64,000 nucleotides of DNA from Pantoea sp. (GTDB lineage Bacteria > Pseudomonadota > Gammaproteobacteria > Enterobacterales > Enterobacteriaceae): contig NZ_JAPWKD010000005.1 in the NCBI RefSeq assembly GCF_028283705.1, positions 62,001 to 126,000 on the forward strand, written 5' to 3'. Below the pieces are notes generated by a model. It searched no databases. It was not told where the DNA came from and saw only the letters and a program-made list of their open reading frames with translations. Shown here piece after piece: positions 1 to 12,820 of the stretch; position 1 is the first letter of the stretch; every line of letters starts with the position of its first letter. A program made the position numbers and the translations under genes.

Positions 1-456
<456 letters not shown>

Positions 457-498
457 CCGTGATGCGTTTTTAACCAGAACAGGCAATGGTGCGATAAA

Positions 499-531
499 GA
501 AAAACCCGCAACGATCACAGATCGCTGCGGG
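499..531 (-). terminator. Rho-independent terminator of bfr
   Basis: A 12-bp near-perfect stem (505-516 with 520-531, one G-T pair, 3-nt loop) is followed on the minus strand by a run of T. It lies 28 bp past the bfr stop and would separate bfr from the rpsJ promoter. Confidence 0.85.
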
Positions 532-558
532 CTCGATTATCCAGGGAAAGCAATCAGC

Positions 559-1041
559 TTAGCTGTCGCCCTCCTCTTTGATTTGTGCCTGCAGGTAATT
601 CTGAATCCCGATTTTATTAATCAGTTCCAGCTCGGTCTCCAGGTAGTCAATATGGTGTTCTTCATCCGCCAGGATTTCGATCATCATATCGCGGCTGACG
701 TAATCGTGAACTTTATCCGCATAGGCAATCGCTTCGCGCAGGTCCTTCGCACCTTCCAGTTCCAGTGCCAGGTCAGATTGCAGCATTTCCGGTACATCTT
801 CACCAATGCGCAACCGCCCCAGATCCTGCAGATTAGGAATCCCTTCAAGAAACAGAATGCGTTCAATGTACTTGTCCGCATGCTTCATTTCATCAATGGA
901 TTCGTGGTATTCAACATCGTTGAGGCGTATCAGACCCCAGTTTTTGAACATGCGCGCATGAAGAAAGTACTGATTGATTGCAACCAGCTCATTCCCCAGC
1001 AATTTGTTGAGATGATTTATGATTTTAGTGTCGCCCTTCAT
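559..1041 (-). CDS. bfr: bacterioferritin
   Basis: Haem-containing iron-storage protein that forms a 24-subunit shell and oxidises Fe(II) at a di-iron site. The 160-residue protein has the family length minus or plus a few residues. All expected ligands are present at the E. coli numbers: Glu18, Glu51, His54, Glu94, Glu127 and His130 for the ferroxidase centre and Met52 for the shared haem. The ATG at 1041 follows GGAGGAAGCGAA. It lies 101 bp downstream of bfd on the same strand, the usual pairing in which Bfd reduces the mineral core so that iron can be released. A strong terminator follows. Confidence 0.97.
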   Translation of the reverse strand: MKGDTKIINHLNKLLGNELVAINQYFLHARMFKNWGLIRLNDVEYHESIDEMKHADKYIERILFLEGIPNLQDLGRLRIGEDVPEMLQSDLALELEGAKDLREAIAYADKVHDYVSRDMMIEILADEEHHIDYLETELELINKIGIQNYLQAQIKEEGDS

Positions 1042-1142
1042 TTCGCTTCCTCCGCTTCCAGTTAATTAGAGCGTAGATGCGGATAAAAAGAAGTCAAAAA
1101 AACGCGACAGTTTTTGTGGTTATTACCCAGGCAGGCCAGGTA

Positions 1143-1337
1143 TCAGGCAATTTCTTTGTACAGCGGCACCTGCTGCAATTCATCATCCATAATCTCACGC
1201 GCGGCGCGAATGCATTTACCGCACTGTTTTCCAATAGGAACCAGCTGGCGCAAATGCTGAATAGATTTGGGCTGATAGCGGCGAACCACCTCACGGAGGG
1301 TTTTATCACTCACGGCATTACACAGACAGACGTACAT
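1143..1337 (-). CDS. bfd: bacterioferritin-associated ferredoxin
   Basis: Small [2Fe-2S] protein of 64 residues that binds bacterioferritin and delivers electrons to mobilise stored iron under iron shortage. Four cysteines are placed for cluster binding: the CLC pair at 4 and 6 and the CGKC pair at 39 and 42, separated by a helical stretch, as in the BFD-like fold. It lies upstream of bfr on the same strand. A Fur-box-like sequence lies just upstream, so repression by Fur with iron is likely, as in E. coli. Confidence 0.96.
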   Translation of the reverse strand: MYVCLCNAVSDKTLREVVRRYQPKSIQHLRQLVPIGKQCGKCIRAAREIMDDELQQVPLYKEIA

Positions 1338-1372
1338 TCACTACGGACTCCAGTACAATTTCTGATCAAAGT

Positions 1373-1391
1373 GTAAATGAGAATGGTTTTT
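1373..1391 (-). promoter_or_regulatory. Fur box upstream of bfd
   Basis: The 19 bp match the classical Fur consensus at about 12 of 19 positions, with a strong left half (AAATGAGAAT) and a T-rich right half. The site ends about 36 bp upstream of the bfd start. Fur control of bfd is known in E. coli; here it is inferred from the match and position. Confidence 0.65.
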
Positions 1392-1450
1392 ATTTCAAAC
1401 CTGGATTTTGTGTGGGATTAGCATCAATCTGAGAGGAATTTTCAGCATAA

Positions 1451-1476
1451 AAAAAGAGCACCGAAGTGCTCTTTTT
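1451..1476 (-). terminator. Terminator of the str operon (after tufA)
   Basis: The stem is AAAAAGAGCAC (1451-1461) with its complement at 1466-1476 and a CGAA tetraloop. It lies 45 bp past the tufA stop, with T-runs on both strands, and also faces the bfd promoter region. Confidence 0.85.
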
Positions 1477-1521
1477 CAATTGCTCAGATGGCTACCGAAG
1501 CGGCCATCTGTGTTAACACAA

Positions 1522-2754
<1,233 letters not shown>

Positions 2755-2776
2755 TCACAATTTTTAAACCGTAGCC

Positions 2777-4915
<2,139 letters not shown>

Positions 4916-4984
4916 TCAAAGTTAGTCGACCCCAGCGGGTTGGCTGTTCGAGCGCCCGCTGGTTTAACAACAACTACGTGGTCA

Positions 4985-5470
<486 letters not shown>

Positions 5471-5551
5471 TTAATTCAGGATTGTCCAAAACTCTACGAG
5501 TTTAGTTTGACATTTAAGTTAAAACGTTTGGCCTTACTTAACGGAGAACCA

Positions 5552-5947
<396 letters not shown>

Positions 5948-6005
5948 TTAGCTTTTGCTTCGTAAACACGTAATAAATCGCCTCGCATTACTACGAGGAG
6001 GCAGA

Positions 6006-6034
6006 ATTTTAGGGCTGTGTCAAAAGGGTGTCAA
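6006..6034 (-). promoter_or_regulatory. str operon promoter
   Basis: On the minus strand a perfect -35 TTGACA (6029-6034) and a -10 TAAAAT (6006-6011) are separated by exactly 17 bp. Transcription would start near 5999 and give a leader of about 70 nt before rpsL. This near-consensus sigma-70 promoter fits a highly expressed ribosomal operon. Confidence 0.88.
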
Positions 6035-6056
6035 GAAATAACCAGGTTAAAGCGTG

Positions 6057-6344
6057 TTACCAGGCTATTTGCTGTTGGTGCTTCGCCGTTAAAGCAACGA
6101 ATTCAGTATAGTCCACACAGGATAGACTGGTCGAAATTTGCGCAACCAGGCCGCGTGCCACCACATCTTCCCGCAGTACCCACACCGTGGCCGGGGAATT
6201 AAGCAGCTTTTTAAGCATGGTACTGCCTGACAAAGCTGCCGTGACGCCATCCTGAAGCAGCAACAGATCGTCTTCCTTCTGCAGCAGTAGCAGTAAGGTG
6301 TCGATATCGCATTGCCAGGGGGAATGCATGAGCGTGTACAGCAT
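6057..6344 (-). CDS. tusB: sulfurtransferase complex subunit TusB
   Basis: Subunit of the TusBCD heterohexamer, which receives persulfide sulfur from TusA and passes it to TusE and MnmA for 2-thiolation of wobble uridine in tRNAs for Lys, Glu and Gln. The 95-residue protein has the DsrH/TusB form, starting [18 protein letters not shown], and has the usual size. It is the last gene of the tusD-tusC-tusB set, 9 bp after tusC. Its stop is followed closely by the str promoter region on the same strand. Confidence 0.93.
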   Translation of the reverse strand: MLYTLMHSPWQCDIDTLLLLLQKEDDLLLLQDGVTAALSGSTMLKKLLNSPATVWVLREDVVARGLVAQISTSLSCVDYTEFVALTAKHQQQIAW

Positions 6345-6353
6345 GATGAAGTC

Positions 6354-6713
6354 TCAGAAACGAATGATACGGTGATAAGTCGCCAGTTTCTGGCGCAGGG
6401 TTGGCGTATCCAGCACCGTTGCTGCCATCACACGCGGTGACGTCGCATGCAGCCCACGCGCCAGCAGTGACTCTTCGCAGACAAAGCACTGATCGATATC
6501 GTAGAGCGCCAGCACGCCAAAAGTGGCGATATAGTTGCGCGCCAGAATTGTCTCAGGTTGCTGATGGCAATTCAGTTGCAGCACTCCATCGCCAATAAAA
6601 AACAACGCAATGTTCTCACTCAGCGCTGCCGTGGCCAGCACCGCATCCAGCCCTTCTCTGCCAGCACTGCTGCCATGGGGCGATTGGGTAAAGAGAAAAG
6701 CGACAGAATTCAT
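6354..6713 (-). CDS. tusC: sulfurtransferase complex subunit TusC
   Basis: DsrF-like subunit of the TusBCD sulfur relay for tRNA 2-thiouridine. It has 119 residues, as usual, starts [21 protein letters not shown] and contains the [15 protein letters not shown] segment typical of TusC. The start codon overlaps the tusD stop codon by one base (TGATG), which indicates translational coupling within the operon. Confidence 0.94.
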   Translation of the reverse strand: MNSVAFLFTQSPHGSSAGREGLDAVLATAALSENIALFFIGDGVLQLNCHQQPETILARNYIATFGVLALYDIDQCFVCEESLLARGLHATSPRVMAATVLDTPTLRQKLATYHRIIRF

Positions 6714-7099
6714 CAGAATTGCACCAGACGGTCACAGGTTAGCACGGCTTCCGCCAATGCCCCCAGCCCACTTAAAACAAAGCCAGCTTGCAGGTTGCTG
6801 CCCGCCAGCTGCAATCGTGCCGCTTCCTGAGCGTCAGTGACGCCACGCCGCAACGCCGCCGCCACACAGATATTCAACGCCACGCCATGCGCCTGATGTA
6901 ACTGCTGCCACTCACGTACCAGATCCACTTCATCGCTGGCCGGAGCAGTAAGCTGATTCGCGTTGAGTACACCTTCACGATAGAAAAACACGCTTTCCAG
7001 CTGATGCCCGCCCTGTAGCAACGCCCGGGCAAACAGCAACGCGCTGCTTGCATGTTGTGTGCCATAAGCCGGACCGGTTACCAGCAAGGTATAGCGCAT
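6713..7099 (-). CDS. tusD: sulfurtransferase complex subunit TusD
   Basis: DsrE-like catalytic subunit of TusBCD. The sulfur-carrying cysteine is present at position 78 in [14 protein letters not shown], the same number as in E. coli. The protein has 128 residues. Its ATG overlaps the stop of yheO (TAATG), so yheO, tusD, tusC and tusB are probably read as one unit. Confidence 0.95.
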   Translation of the reverse strand: MRYTLLVTGPAYGTQHASSALLFARALLQGGHQLESVFFYREGVLNANQLTAPASDEVDLVREWQQLHQAHGVALNICVAAALRRGVTDAQEAARLQLAGSNLQAGFVLSGLGALAEAVLTCDRLVQF

Positions 7100-7821
7100 T
7101 AACGATCCTGGCCCTGAAAGTCACCACTCTTGAACTGGCGAATATAGAGATACACCGTGTGCTTAGAAATATTGAGGCGATCGGCAACCTGGTTAATCGC
7201 ATCTTTAATATCGAAAATCCCCTTTTCATACAGATTGAGGACCACCTGACGATTCTTGGCGTTGTTCGACACGTTGCGATCGGCGCTCACTTCTTCAATG
7301 GTGAACTCCAGCGTCTGCGTCACCAGGTCTTCAACCGAACTGGCAAAGTTCACATTGGAATCGACCTGCTGCATCTCTGGCGGCATAAAAGTCGACATAA
7401 TCTGCGAGAACGGCACATCGAGGTTCATATTGATACACAGCAGGCCAATCACCCGCTGCTGGCGATTGCGAATCGCAATCGTGACCGACTTCATCAGCAC
7501 ACCACTTTTGGCGCGGGTGAAGTAAGCTTTTGAGACATTGCTGTCTGCACCGTGCATATCGTGCAGCATGCGCAGTGCCAGGTCGGTTATCGGCGATCCG
7601 ACTTTACGTCCGGTGTGCTCGCCATTCGCGATGCGCACCGCAGAGCATTTTAAATCTTCCAGCGAATGCAGCACGATTTCACAGTGCGAGCCAATCAGCA
7701 TCGCCAGGCCATCGACCACGGCCTCGTAAGATTTCAGAATATCGTAGTCTGCTTGCTCAAACGGACGTTGCTCCAGTAAATCGAAGTCAGTCAGTTCACC
7801 GGGATTGAATGGATTAGACAT
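7099..7821 (-). CDS. yheO: YheO-family (DauR-like) transcriptional regulator
   Basis: The 240-residue protein has an N-terminal PAS-like YheO domain (about residues 20-130, including [20 protein letters not shown]) and a C-terminal helix-turn-helix near residues 195-235 ([20 protein letters not shown]). The related DauR controls D-arginine use in Pseudomonas; the target in enterics is not known to me. I chose the ATG at 7821 because AGGGTG lies 9 bp upstream and the length then equals E. coli YheO. An ATG at 7830 sits too close to that site. It is followed without a gap by tusDCB. Confidence 0.92.
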   Translation of the reverse strand: MSNPFNPGELTDFDLLEQRPFEQADYDILKSYEAVVDGLAMLIGSHCEIVLHSLEDLKCSAVRIANGEHTGRKVGSPITDLALRMLHDMHGADSNVSKAYFTRAKSGVLMKSVTIAIRNRQQRVIGLLCINMNLDVPFSQIMSTFMPPEMQQVDSNVNFASSVEDLVTQTLEFTIEEVSADRNVSNNAKNRQVVLNLYEKGIFDIKDAINQVADRLNISKHTVYLYIRQFKSGDFQGQDR

Positions 7822-7962
7822 CGAAGACATCACCCTAAATGGCTGGAGCCTGTCACGGCAGCTCTGGGCAGACTCATTTTTTGATAGTAGTAGTTGTGCA
7901 GGCGTTAGTCTGGCAAATGTCGAGTGCTTATGCCAGAGCTTTGTCATAAGGCGGAAATGAAA

Positions 7963-7984
7963 CCGCCGCCCCTGGGGGCGGCGG
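7963..7984 (-). terminator. Probable terminator of fkpA
   Basis: A perfect 10-bp G+C stem with a 2-nt loop lies 9 bp past the fkpA stop. The T-tract on the minus strand is interrupted (TTTCATTT), so termination may be partial. Confidence 0.6.
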
Positions 7985-7992
7985 CTGGCAAA

Positions 7993-8823
7993 TTACTGTG
8001 CTTTCTGATCAGCAGCAGCTGGAGCCTGGGTTTTCTCATCGGCTTTTGGCGCCGGTTTGATATCGAGCAGTTCAACATCAAACACCAGCGTAGAGTTAGC
8101 CGGAATACCCGGCACGCCGTTTTTACCGTAAGCCAGTTGCGGTGGAATGACCAGCTTGATCTTGCCGCCTTTCTTCACGTGCTTCAGGCCTTCAGTCCAG
8201 CCAGGGATGACGCCATCCAGACGGAACGACAGCGGCTCGCCACGGGTGTAGGAGTTGTCGAACTCGGTACCATCAATCAGCGTACCTTTGTAGTTCACAA
8301 CGACAGTATCACTGTCTTTAGGCGCGTCACCGGTGCCTTCTTTCTCAACCTGATAGAGCAGGCCAGATTCGGTTTTCTTCACGCCTTTTTCTTTGGCGAA
8401 TTTGTCAGCAAAAGCGGTGCCTTTATCGGCGTTCTCTTTCGCGTCTTTTTCCATCTTCGCCTGGGCAGCACCTTTCACGCGGCCTTCAAATGCCTGCAGG
8501 GTTTGTTCAATCTCTTCATCAGAGAGTTTGCTCTTACCGCCAAATGCATCCTGAACACCAGCGATCAGCTGTTGTTTGTCCAGTTTGATACCCAGTTTCT
8601 CTTGTTCCTTCAGAGAGTTGTCCATGTAGCGACCCAGGGACGCGCCCAGCGCATAGGCTGATTGCTGATCTTCATTTTTGAAGGCAGCATTTTTCGGTGC
8701 CTGCGGCGCGGCCTGAGCAGCATCTGCCGGCGCAGTGGTAGCTTCTGCTGCCATTGCCAGCGGCGCGTTCAGCACGACGGCCATAGTGGTAGCTAACAAT
8801 GTGACTTTAAACAGTGATTTCAT
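7993..8823 (-). CDS. fkpA: periplasmic FKBP-type peptidyl-prolyl isomerase and chaperone FkpA
   Basis: Periplasmic foldase that isomerises Xaa-Pro bonds and holds unfolded envelope proteins. The 276-residue product starts MKSLFKVTLLATTMAVVLNA, a signal peptide with probable cleavage after AMA near residue 25. An Ala/Pro-rich linker and a helical dimerisation domain (about 45-140) follow, then an FKBP domain (about 150-256) with VNYKGTLIDGTEFDNSY. The ATG at 8823 follows GGAGAAAGG. A Lys/Ala-rich tail ends the protein. A sigma-E promoter lies about 110 bp upstream, fitting its envelope-stress role. Confidence 0.96.
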   Translation of the reverse strand: MKSLFKVTLLATTMAVVLNAPLAMAAEATTAPADAAQAAPQAPKNAAFKNEDQQSAYALGASLGRYMDNSLKEQEKLGIKLDKQQLIAGVQDAFGGKSKLSDEEIEQTLQAFEGRVKGAAQAKMEKDAKENADKGTAFADKFAKEKGVKKTESGLLYQVEKEGTGDAPKDSDTVVVNYKGTLIDGTEFDNSYTRGEPLSFRLDGVIPGWTEGLKHVKKGGKIKLVIPPQLAYGKNGVPGIPANSTLVFDVELLDIKPAPKADEKTQAPAAADQKAQ

Positions 8824-8936
8824 CCTTTCTCCAAAACCGAAGCCTCTCGCCCCGGGAATCATTGCGGACTGTGGCCCACACTATAACTTTACGTGGCAGC
8901 GGCGAACACTCCCACAACGTAATAATCCGGTCAACC

Positions 8937-8964
8937 TCTGACCTTTTTTGCATCAGGAAGTTTC
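8937..8964 (-). promoter_or_regulatory. sigma-E promoter of fkpA
   Basis: On the minus strand GAAACTT (8958-8964) and TCAGA (8937-8941) are 16 bp apart. This fits the sigma-E pattern GGAACTT-N16-TCTGA closely. The transcript would begin near 8930, about 107 nt upstream of fkpA. fkpA is a known sigma-E regulon gene in E. coli. Confidence 0.75.
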
Positions 8965-9095
8965 ATCAGAGATGGTGGCATAATGTCCCCATTCAAGCAT
9001 CCTGGCCAATTCTGGTGAAAAATCGGGTTATTCTGCAGCAAAAGACTTAGAATCCCGGCCGACACGCGAGAAGCACCGTAATTCGAGGAGTGGTG

Positions 9096-9314
9096 ATGCA
9101 ACAATCAGAATGGGAGCAACGCCTTGAGGCGCTGGAGAGCAAGCTGGCTTTTCAGGAACACACCATAGATCAACTCAATCAGACGGTGGTTCATCATGAA
9201 CTGGAGATGAGCAAACTGCGTGAGCAGGTGCGTCTGCTGGTTGATAAGGTTAAGGCCGCCGCGCCATCCATGATTGCGTCGCAATCGGAAGAGACGCCAC
9301 CCCCGCACTACTAA
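9096..9314 (+). CDS. slyX: SlyX family protein
   Basis: Small coiled-coil protein of 72 residues, the same length as E. coli SlyX, with a heptad-like helix over residues 5-50 and the conserved tail SEETPPPHY. Its function is not known. I chose the ATG at 9096 rather than the GTG codons at 9090 and 9093 because GAGGAG ends 5 bp upstream. It is divergent from fkpA and convergent with slyD, with a shared terminator 5 bp past its stop. Confidence 0.93.
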   Translation: MQQSEWEQRLEALESKLAFQEHTIDQLNQTVVHHELEMSKLREQVRLLVDKVKAAAPSMIASQSEETPPPHY

Positions 9315-9318
9315 AGAA

Positions 9319-9341
9319 AAGGCCACCGCGAGGGTGGCCTT
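9319..9341. terminator. Bidirectional terminator between slyX and slyD
   Basis: A 9-bp stem (AAGGCCACC, 9319-9327, with its complement at 9333-9341) carries a 5-nt loop between convergent genes. Short A/T runs flank it on both sides. Confidence 0.7.
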
Positions 9342-9346
9342 GATTC

Positions 9347-9910
9347 TTAGTGGTTACAACCGCAACCACCGTGGCCGCCGCAGCCGCCTTTACCGTGTTC
9401 ATGACCGTGGTCGTGATCATGGTCGTGGTCGTGATCATGGCCGTGCTCACCGTGAACGTGGCCGTGAGCCAGTTCTTCCGGTGTTGCTTCACGAATCGCC
9501 ACCACTTCCACGTTGAAGTTCAGGTTCTGACCCGCCAGCATGTGGTTACCATCAACCACCACGTGCTCGTCTTCCACTTCGGTAATTTCAACCGGTACCG
9601 GACCCTGATCGGTTTCTGCCAGGAAGCGCATGCCAACCTGCAGTTCGTCAACGCCCATAAATACGTCTTTCGGTACACGCTGCACCAGGTTGTCATCATA
9701 CTGACCGTAAGCGTCGTTTGCCGGGATATGCACGTCAAACTTGTCACCTGGCACATGATTTTCCAGTGCTTTTTCCAGACCAGAAATCAGGGAACCATGG
9801 CCGTGCAGATAGTCCAACGGCGCGCTCACCGGTGACTCGTCGACCAACACACCGTCTTCGGTACGAACCTGATACGCCAGGCTCACCACCAGGTCTTTTG
9901 CTACTTTCAT
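9347..9910 (-). CDS. slyD: FKBP-type peptidyl-prolyl isomerase SlyD with metal-binding tail
   Basis: Cytoplasmic prolyl isomerase, chaperone and nickel-binding protein that helps hydrogenase maturation. The 187-residue product has the FKBP core (about 1-70 and 130-150) interrupted by the insert-in-flap chaperone domain (about 75-125), then a C-terminal tail very rich in His, Asp, Gly and Cys (about 150-187). The tail holds a run of alternating His-Asp and two GCG-type cysteine clusters ending GCGCNH. The ATG at 9910 follows AGGAGATATC. The histidine tail is encoded by short tandem repeats in the DNA. Confidence 0.96.
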   Translation of the reverse strand: MKVAKDLVVSLAYQVRTEDGVLVDESPVSAPLDYLHGHGSLISGLEKALENHVPGDKFDVHIPANDAYGQYDDNLVQRVPKDVFMGVDELQVGMRFLAETDQGPVPVEITEVEDEHVVVDGNHMLAGQNLNFNVEVVAIREATPEELAHGHVHGEHGHDHDHDHDHDHGHEHGKGGCGGHGGCGCNH

Positions 9911-10084
9911 GATATCTCCTAACCGTTGAGAACTGCGAATCCCGTCTCATTGGTCCATTTTTGCGAGCAAAAACACCAACCAGAAAGGTTCAAGACTGAG
10001 GATGCTGACAACGCAATGCCGCATTCTGCTCAGCGTTAATGGCGCCGATTGTAGCGGAATTCAATCCCGCTGTAAGTTTAAGCT

Positions 10085-10107
10085 TAAAAAAAGCTGCGCC
10101 ATTGCGC
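10085..10107 (-). terminator. Candidate terminator of yheV
   Basis: A short GCGC-CATT-GCGC stem touching the yheV stop codon is followed on the minus strand by AGCTTTTTTT. The stem is short, so the call is tentative. Confidence 0.45.
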
Positions 10108-10301
10108 TACTCGGGATGAAAAATGCCGATCACCTGTTCCTGACTGCGAACCTGATCGCGCACCTGCTTATCCGCTTCACGCATCTGATGGCCGCACTTC
10201 ACGCACTCCACCACATCCACATTGTTTTCACGCCACATCGCCAGCGTGTCTTTCTGCTGACAGTGCGGACATACCGCACCAGCAATAAAACGTTTACGCA
10301 T
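10107..10301 (-). CDS. yheV: YheV family putative zinc ribbon protein
   Basis: Small protein of 64 residues with two CxxC pairs (CPHC near 11-14 and CVKC near 33-36), the pattern of a zinc ribbon. It is normally found just downstream of kefB in enterics, as here, 40 bp after its stop. The function is unknown. No membrane segment or signal peptide is seen. Confidence 0.9.
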   Translation of the reverse strand: MRKRFIAGAVCPHCQQKDTLAMWRENNVDVVECVKCGHQMREADKQVRDQVRSQEQVIGIFHPE

Positions 10302-10341
10302 ACTGTTTCCTGCCCGTCATCAACGGATAAGGTAAGTGTAG

Positions 10342-12147
10342 TTACTCATCATCCCAGCCATCAAACTGACGTTTTTCATGCTGCATTTCACGCTGGAAGA
10401 TATCTTCCAGCTCGCGACGCGCCTCACGCACGCGTGAAACCGTTGCGCTGTCCGTCTGATTGGGCACCAGTTCACGCAGCATACGCATATCCAGACGGCG
10501 GAAATGATGTTGAGCACGTTGCGCCTGGTGTGGATGCATCCCCAGCGAGATCAGCGCTTTGCGTCCCAACTCCAGCGCACTGGAGAAGGTTTCACGCGAG
10601 AACAACGTCACGCCCGCCTGAATCAGTTCATGGGCTTCCACACGACCACGCGCCCGGGCGAGGATCTGCAACTGCGGAAAATGCTGCTGGCAAAGATGCA
10701 CAATCGTCATGGCATCTTCCGGTTCATTACAGGTGATGACGATGGATTGTGCCGTCGCCGCTCCCGCAGCGCGCAACAGCTCCAGCTCGGTAGCATCACC
10801 ATAGTAAACCTTGTAGCCATATTTACGCATCAGGCTAACTGCTGAGATATCGCGCTCCAGTACCGTGATACGCTTGTTATTCGCCATCAGCAAACGGCCA
10901 ACCACCTGGCCGAAACGACCAAAGCCCACCACAATCACCTGCGGCTGATCATCTTCGACAAACGGCTTCTCGCTGTTGTCATCCGGTTCATTAAAGCGAC
11001 GTGCCAGCAGACGATCAATGCCCTGCATCAACAGCGGTGTGGTCATCATCGACAACGTCACCGTCACCAGCAGCAGCGGCAATTGATCGCCGCTAAACAG
11101 CTTTGCCGATGCCGCGGCCGAAAATAGCACGAAGGCAAACTCTCCGCCCTGGCTGAGTACCCCGGCAAACTGCTGACGCTCCGAACTGCGCAGACCATAA
11201 ACCCGCGCCAGCACATACAGCACCAGAATTTTCACTACCACCAGAATCACCACGCCAAGCACGATTTCGAGGATGTGGGTGTAGAGCACGCCGAGATTCA
11301 GCGCCATACCGACGGAGATAAAGAACAGCCCCAGCAGCAGTCCTTTAAAGGGTTCGATCGCCACTTCCAGCTCATGGCGATACTCACTTTCCGCCAGCAG
11401 AATACCGGCGATAAAAGTCCCCAGCGCCATCGACAGGCCCAGCGCATCCATAAACAACGCCGAGCCAAGCACCAGCAGTAACGAGGCTGCGGTAAAGACT
11501 TCGCGCACGCCGGAGGCAGCAATAAAGCGGAAAATCGGGCGCAGCAGAAAACGGCCACCAATCAGCATCCCGGCGAATGCCAGCACCTTCATGCCGACTT
11601 TCAGCCAGTCTACATGACCGCTGTCGCCTCCTCCCGCCAGCAGCGGCACCAGCGCCAACGCCGGGATCACCGCTAAATCCTGGAACAGCAGCACCGAGAA
11701 ACCCAGCTGCCCGGCTTCGCTGCGATTCATGCCTTTATCACGCATTAATTGCAGTGCCATCGCCGTCGAGGACATTGCCAGGCCGATACCGCCAATCACT
11801 GCCGCCTGCCAGGAGAAATCGGTCAGCCATAGCAGCACCCCGAGAATCGCCGCAGAGATCAACACCTGAGCCGCACCCACACCAAAAATCGACCGCCGCA
11901 GCGCCCAGAGTTTCGCCGGGTTCAGTTCCAGGCCGATGATAAACATCAGGAATACGACGCCGAGTTCAGAGAAGTGCAGAATCTCGTCCACGTCGCTGAT
12001 AAAACCCAATCCCCACGGCCCGATGGCAATACCTGCCAGCAGATAACCCAGCACCGCGCCGATGCCCAGTCGTGCCGCAATCGGGACGATCAGCACCGCC
12101 GCCACCAGATAGATGACACCGGCCGTAAGCAGCGTTTGTCCTTCCAT
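10342..12147 (-). CDS. kefB: glutathione-regulated potassium-efflux system protein KefB
   Basis: Inner-membrane K+/H+ antiporter held shut by glutathione and opened by glutathione adducts of toxic electrophiles, acidifying the cytoplasm for protection. The 601-residue product has about 12 membrane helices over residues 5-385, a CPA2 core with [20 protein letters not shown], and an RCK/KTN domain from about residue 400 with the nucleotide motif [16 protein letters not shown] chose the ATG at 12147 ([10 protein letters not shown]) because GGGAGGTG lies just upstream, and it overlaps the kefG stop by one base. Confidence 0.96.
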   Translation of the reverse strand: MEGQTLLTAGVIYLVAAVLIVPIAARLGIGAVLGYLLAGIAIGPWGLGFISDVDEILHFSELGVVFLMFIIGLELNPAKLWALRRSIFGVGAAQVLISAAILGVLLWLTDFSWQAAVIGGIGLAMSSTAMALQLMRDKGMNRSEAGQLGFSVLLFQDLAVIPALALVPLLAGGGDSGHVDWLKVGMKVLAFAGMLIGGRFLLRPIFRFIAASGVREVFTAASLLLVLGSALFMDALGLSMALGTFIAGILLAESEYRHELEVAIEPFKGLLLGLFFISVGMALNLGVLYTHILEIVLGVVILVVVKILVLYVLARVYGLRSSERQQFAGVLSQGGEFAFVLFSAAASAKLFSGDQLPLLLVTVTLSMMTTPLLMQGIDRLLARRFNEPDDNSEKPFVEDDQPQVIVVGFGRFGQVVGRLLMANNKRITVLERDISAVSLMRKYGYKVYYGDATELELLRAAGAATAQSIVITCNEPEDAMTIVHLCQQHFPQLQILARARGRVEAHELIQAGVTLFSRETFSSALELGRKALISLGMHPHQAQRAQHHFRRLDMRMLRELVPNQTDSATVSRVREARRELEDIFQREMQHEKRQFDGWDDE

Positions 12148-12698
12148 TACACACCTCCCTGCGGCAGCGGTGACGAGAGCCAGTCGCTGTAAGCCTGGGC
12201 AAAATGACGCAATACCTCCGGCGTCTGGCGTCGCGCCCAGTAGATCACCATCGGCGTCATCCAATGCATACGGCACATCTGCGCCGTCAGCTCAAACGGA
12301 CGCATGATGTCGCTCATCGGGTAACGATTGAGGCCATGCTGATGATAGGCGGTTTCCGGCTCGCCGGTGGTGACGACGCTGCGCCAGTATTTCCCCTCCA
12401 GCGCATTGCCATCTACGCCACTGGCGAAGCCGCGAGACAGCACCCGGTCCAGCCACTCTTTCAGCAGTGCCGGGCAGCTGTAGGTATACAGTGGATGCTG
12501 GAAAACCACGATTTGATGTTCGCGCAGCAGTTGTTGCTCGTAGTGAATATCAATAAAGAAATCCGGATAGTGGGCGTATAAATCGTGTACCGTGACGTGG
12601 TCCAGTTCCATAGCCGACTGCAGCAAAACCCGATTGGCAATCGAATCCTGTGATTCCGGATGGGCGTAAAGCAGCAGGATTTTGGGTGGCTGCGACAT
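12147..12698 (-). CDS. kefG: KefG ancillary NAD(P)H oxidoreductase of the KefB system
   Basis: Flavodoxin-like quinone oxidoreductase that binds KefB and is needed for its full activity. The 183-residue protein begins [16 protein letters not shown], with the flavodoxin fold start and the conserved [17 protein letters not shown] segment. The ATG at 12698 follows GGAGGGGAACG. The stop and the kefB start overlap (TAATG), so the two are translationally coupled. Confidence 0.95.
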   Translation of the reverse strand: MSQPPKILLLYAHPESQDSIANRVLLQSAMELDHVTVHDLYAHYPDFFIDIHYEQQLLREHQIVVFQHPLYTYSCPALLKEWLDRVLSRGFASGVDGNALEGKYWRSVVTTGEPETAYHQHGLNRYPMSDIMRPFELTAQMCRMHWMTPMVIYWARRQTPEVLRHFAQAYSDWLSSPLPQGGV

Positions 12699-12820
12699 CG
12701 TTCCCCTCCAAAGCAAAGCATCGTCACAGCGCAGGAATTCCGCTACCATGCTCGACGCAACTAAACAGTTCATCTAATTATGTTGCCAGTAAATTAACAT
12801 ATTCTGACGATACGGCGCTT

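Noticed and set aside
9397..9460. Possible CRISPR-like or minisatellite array
   Set aside because: The repeats are coding repeats of the SlyD metal-binding tail, with no spacers.
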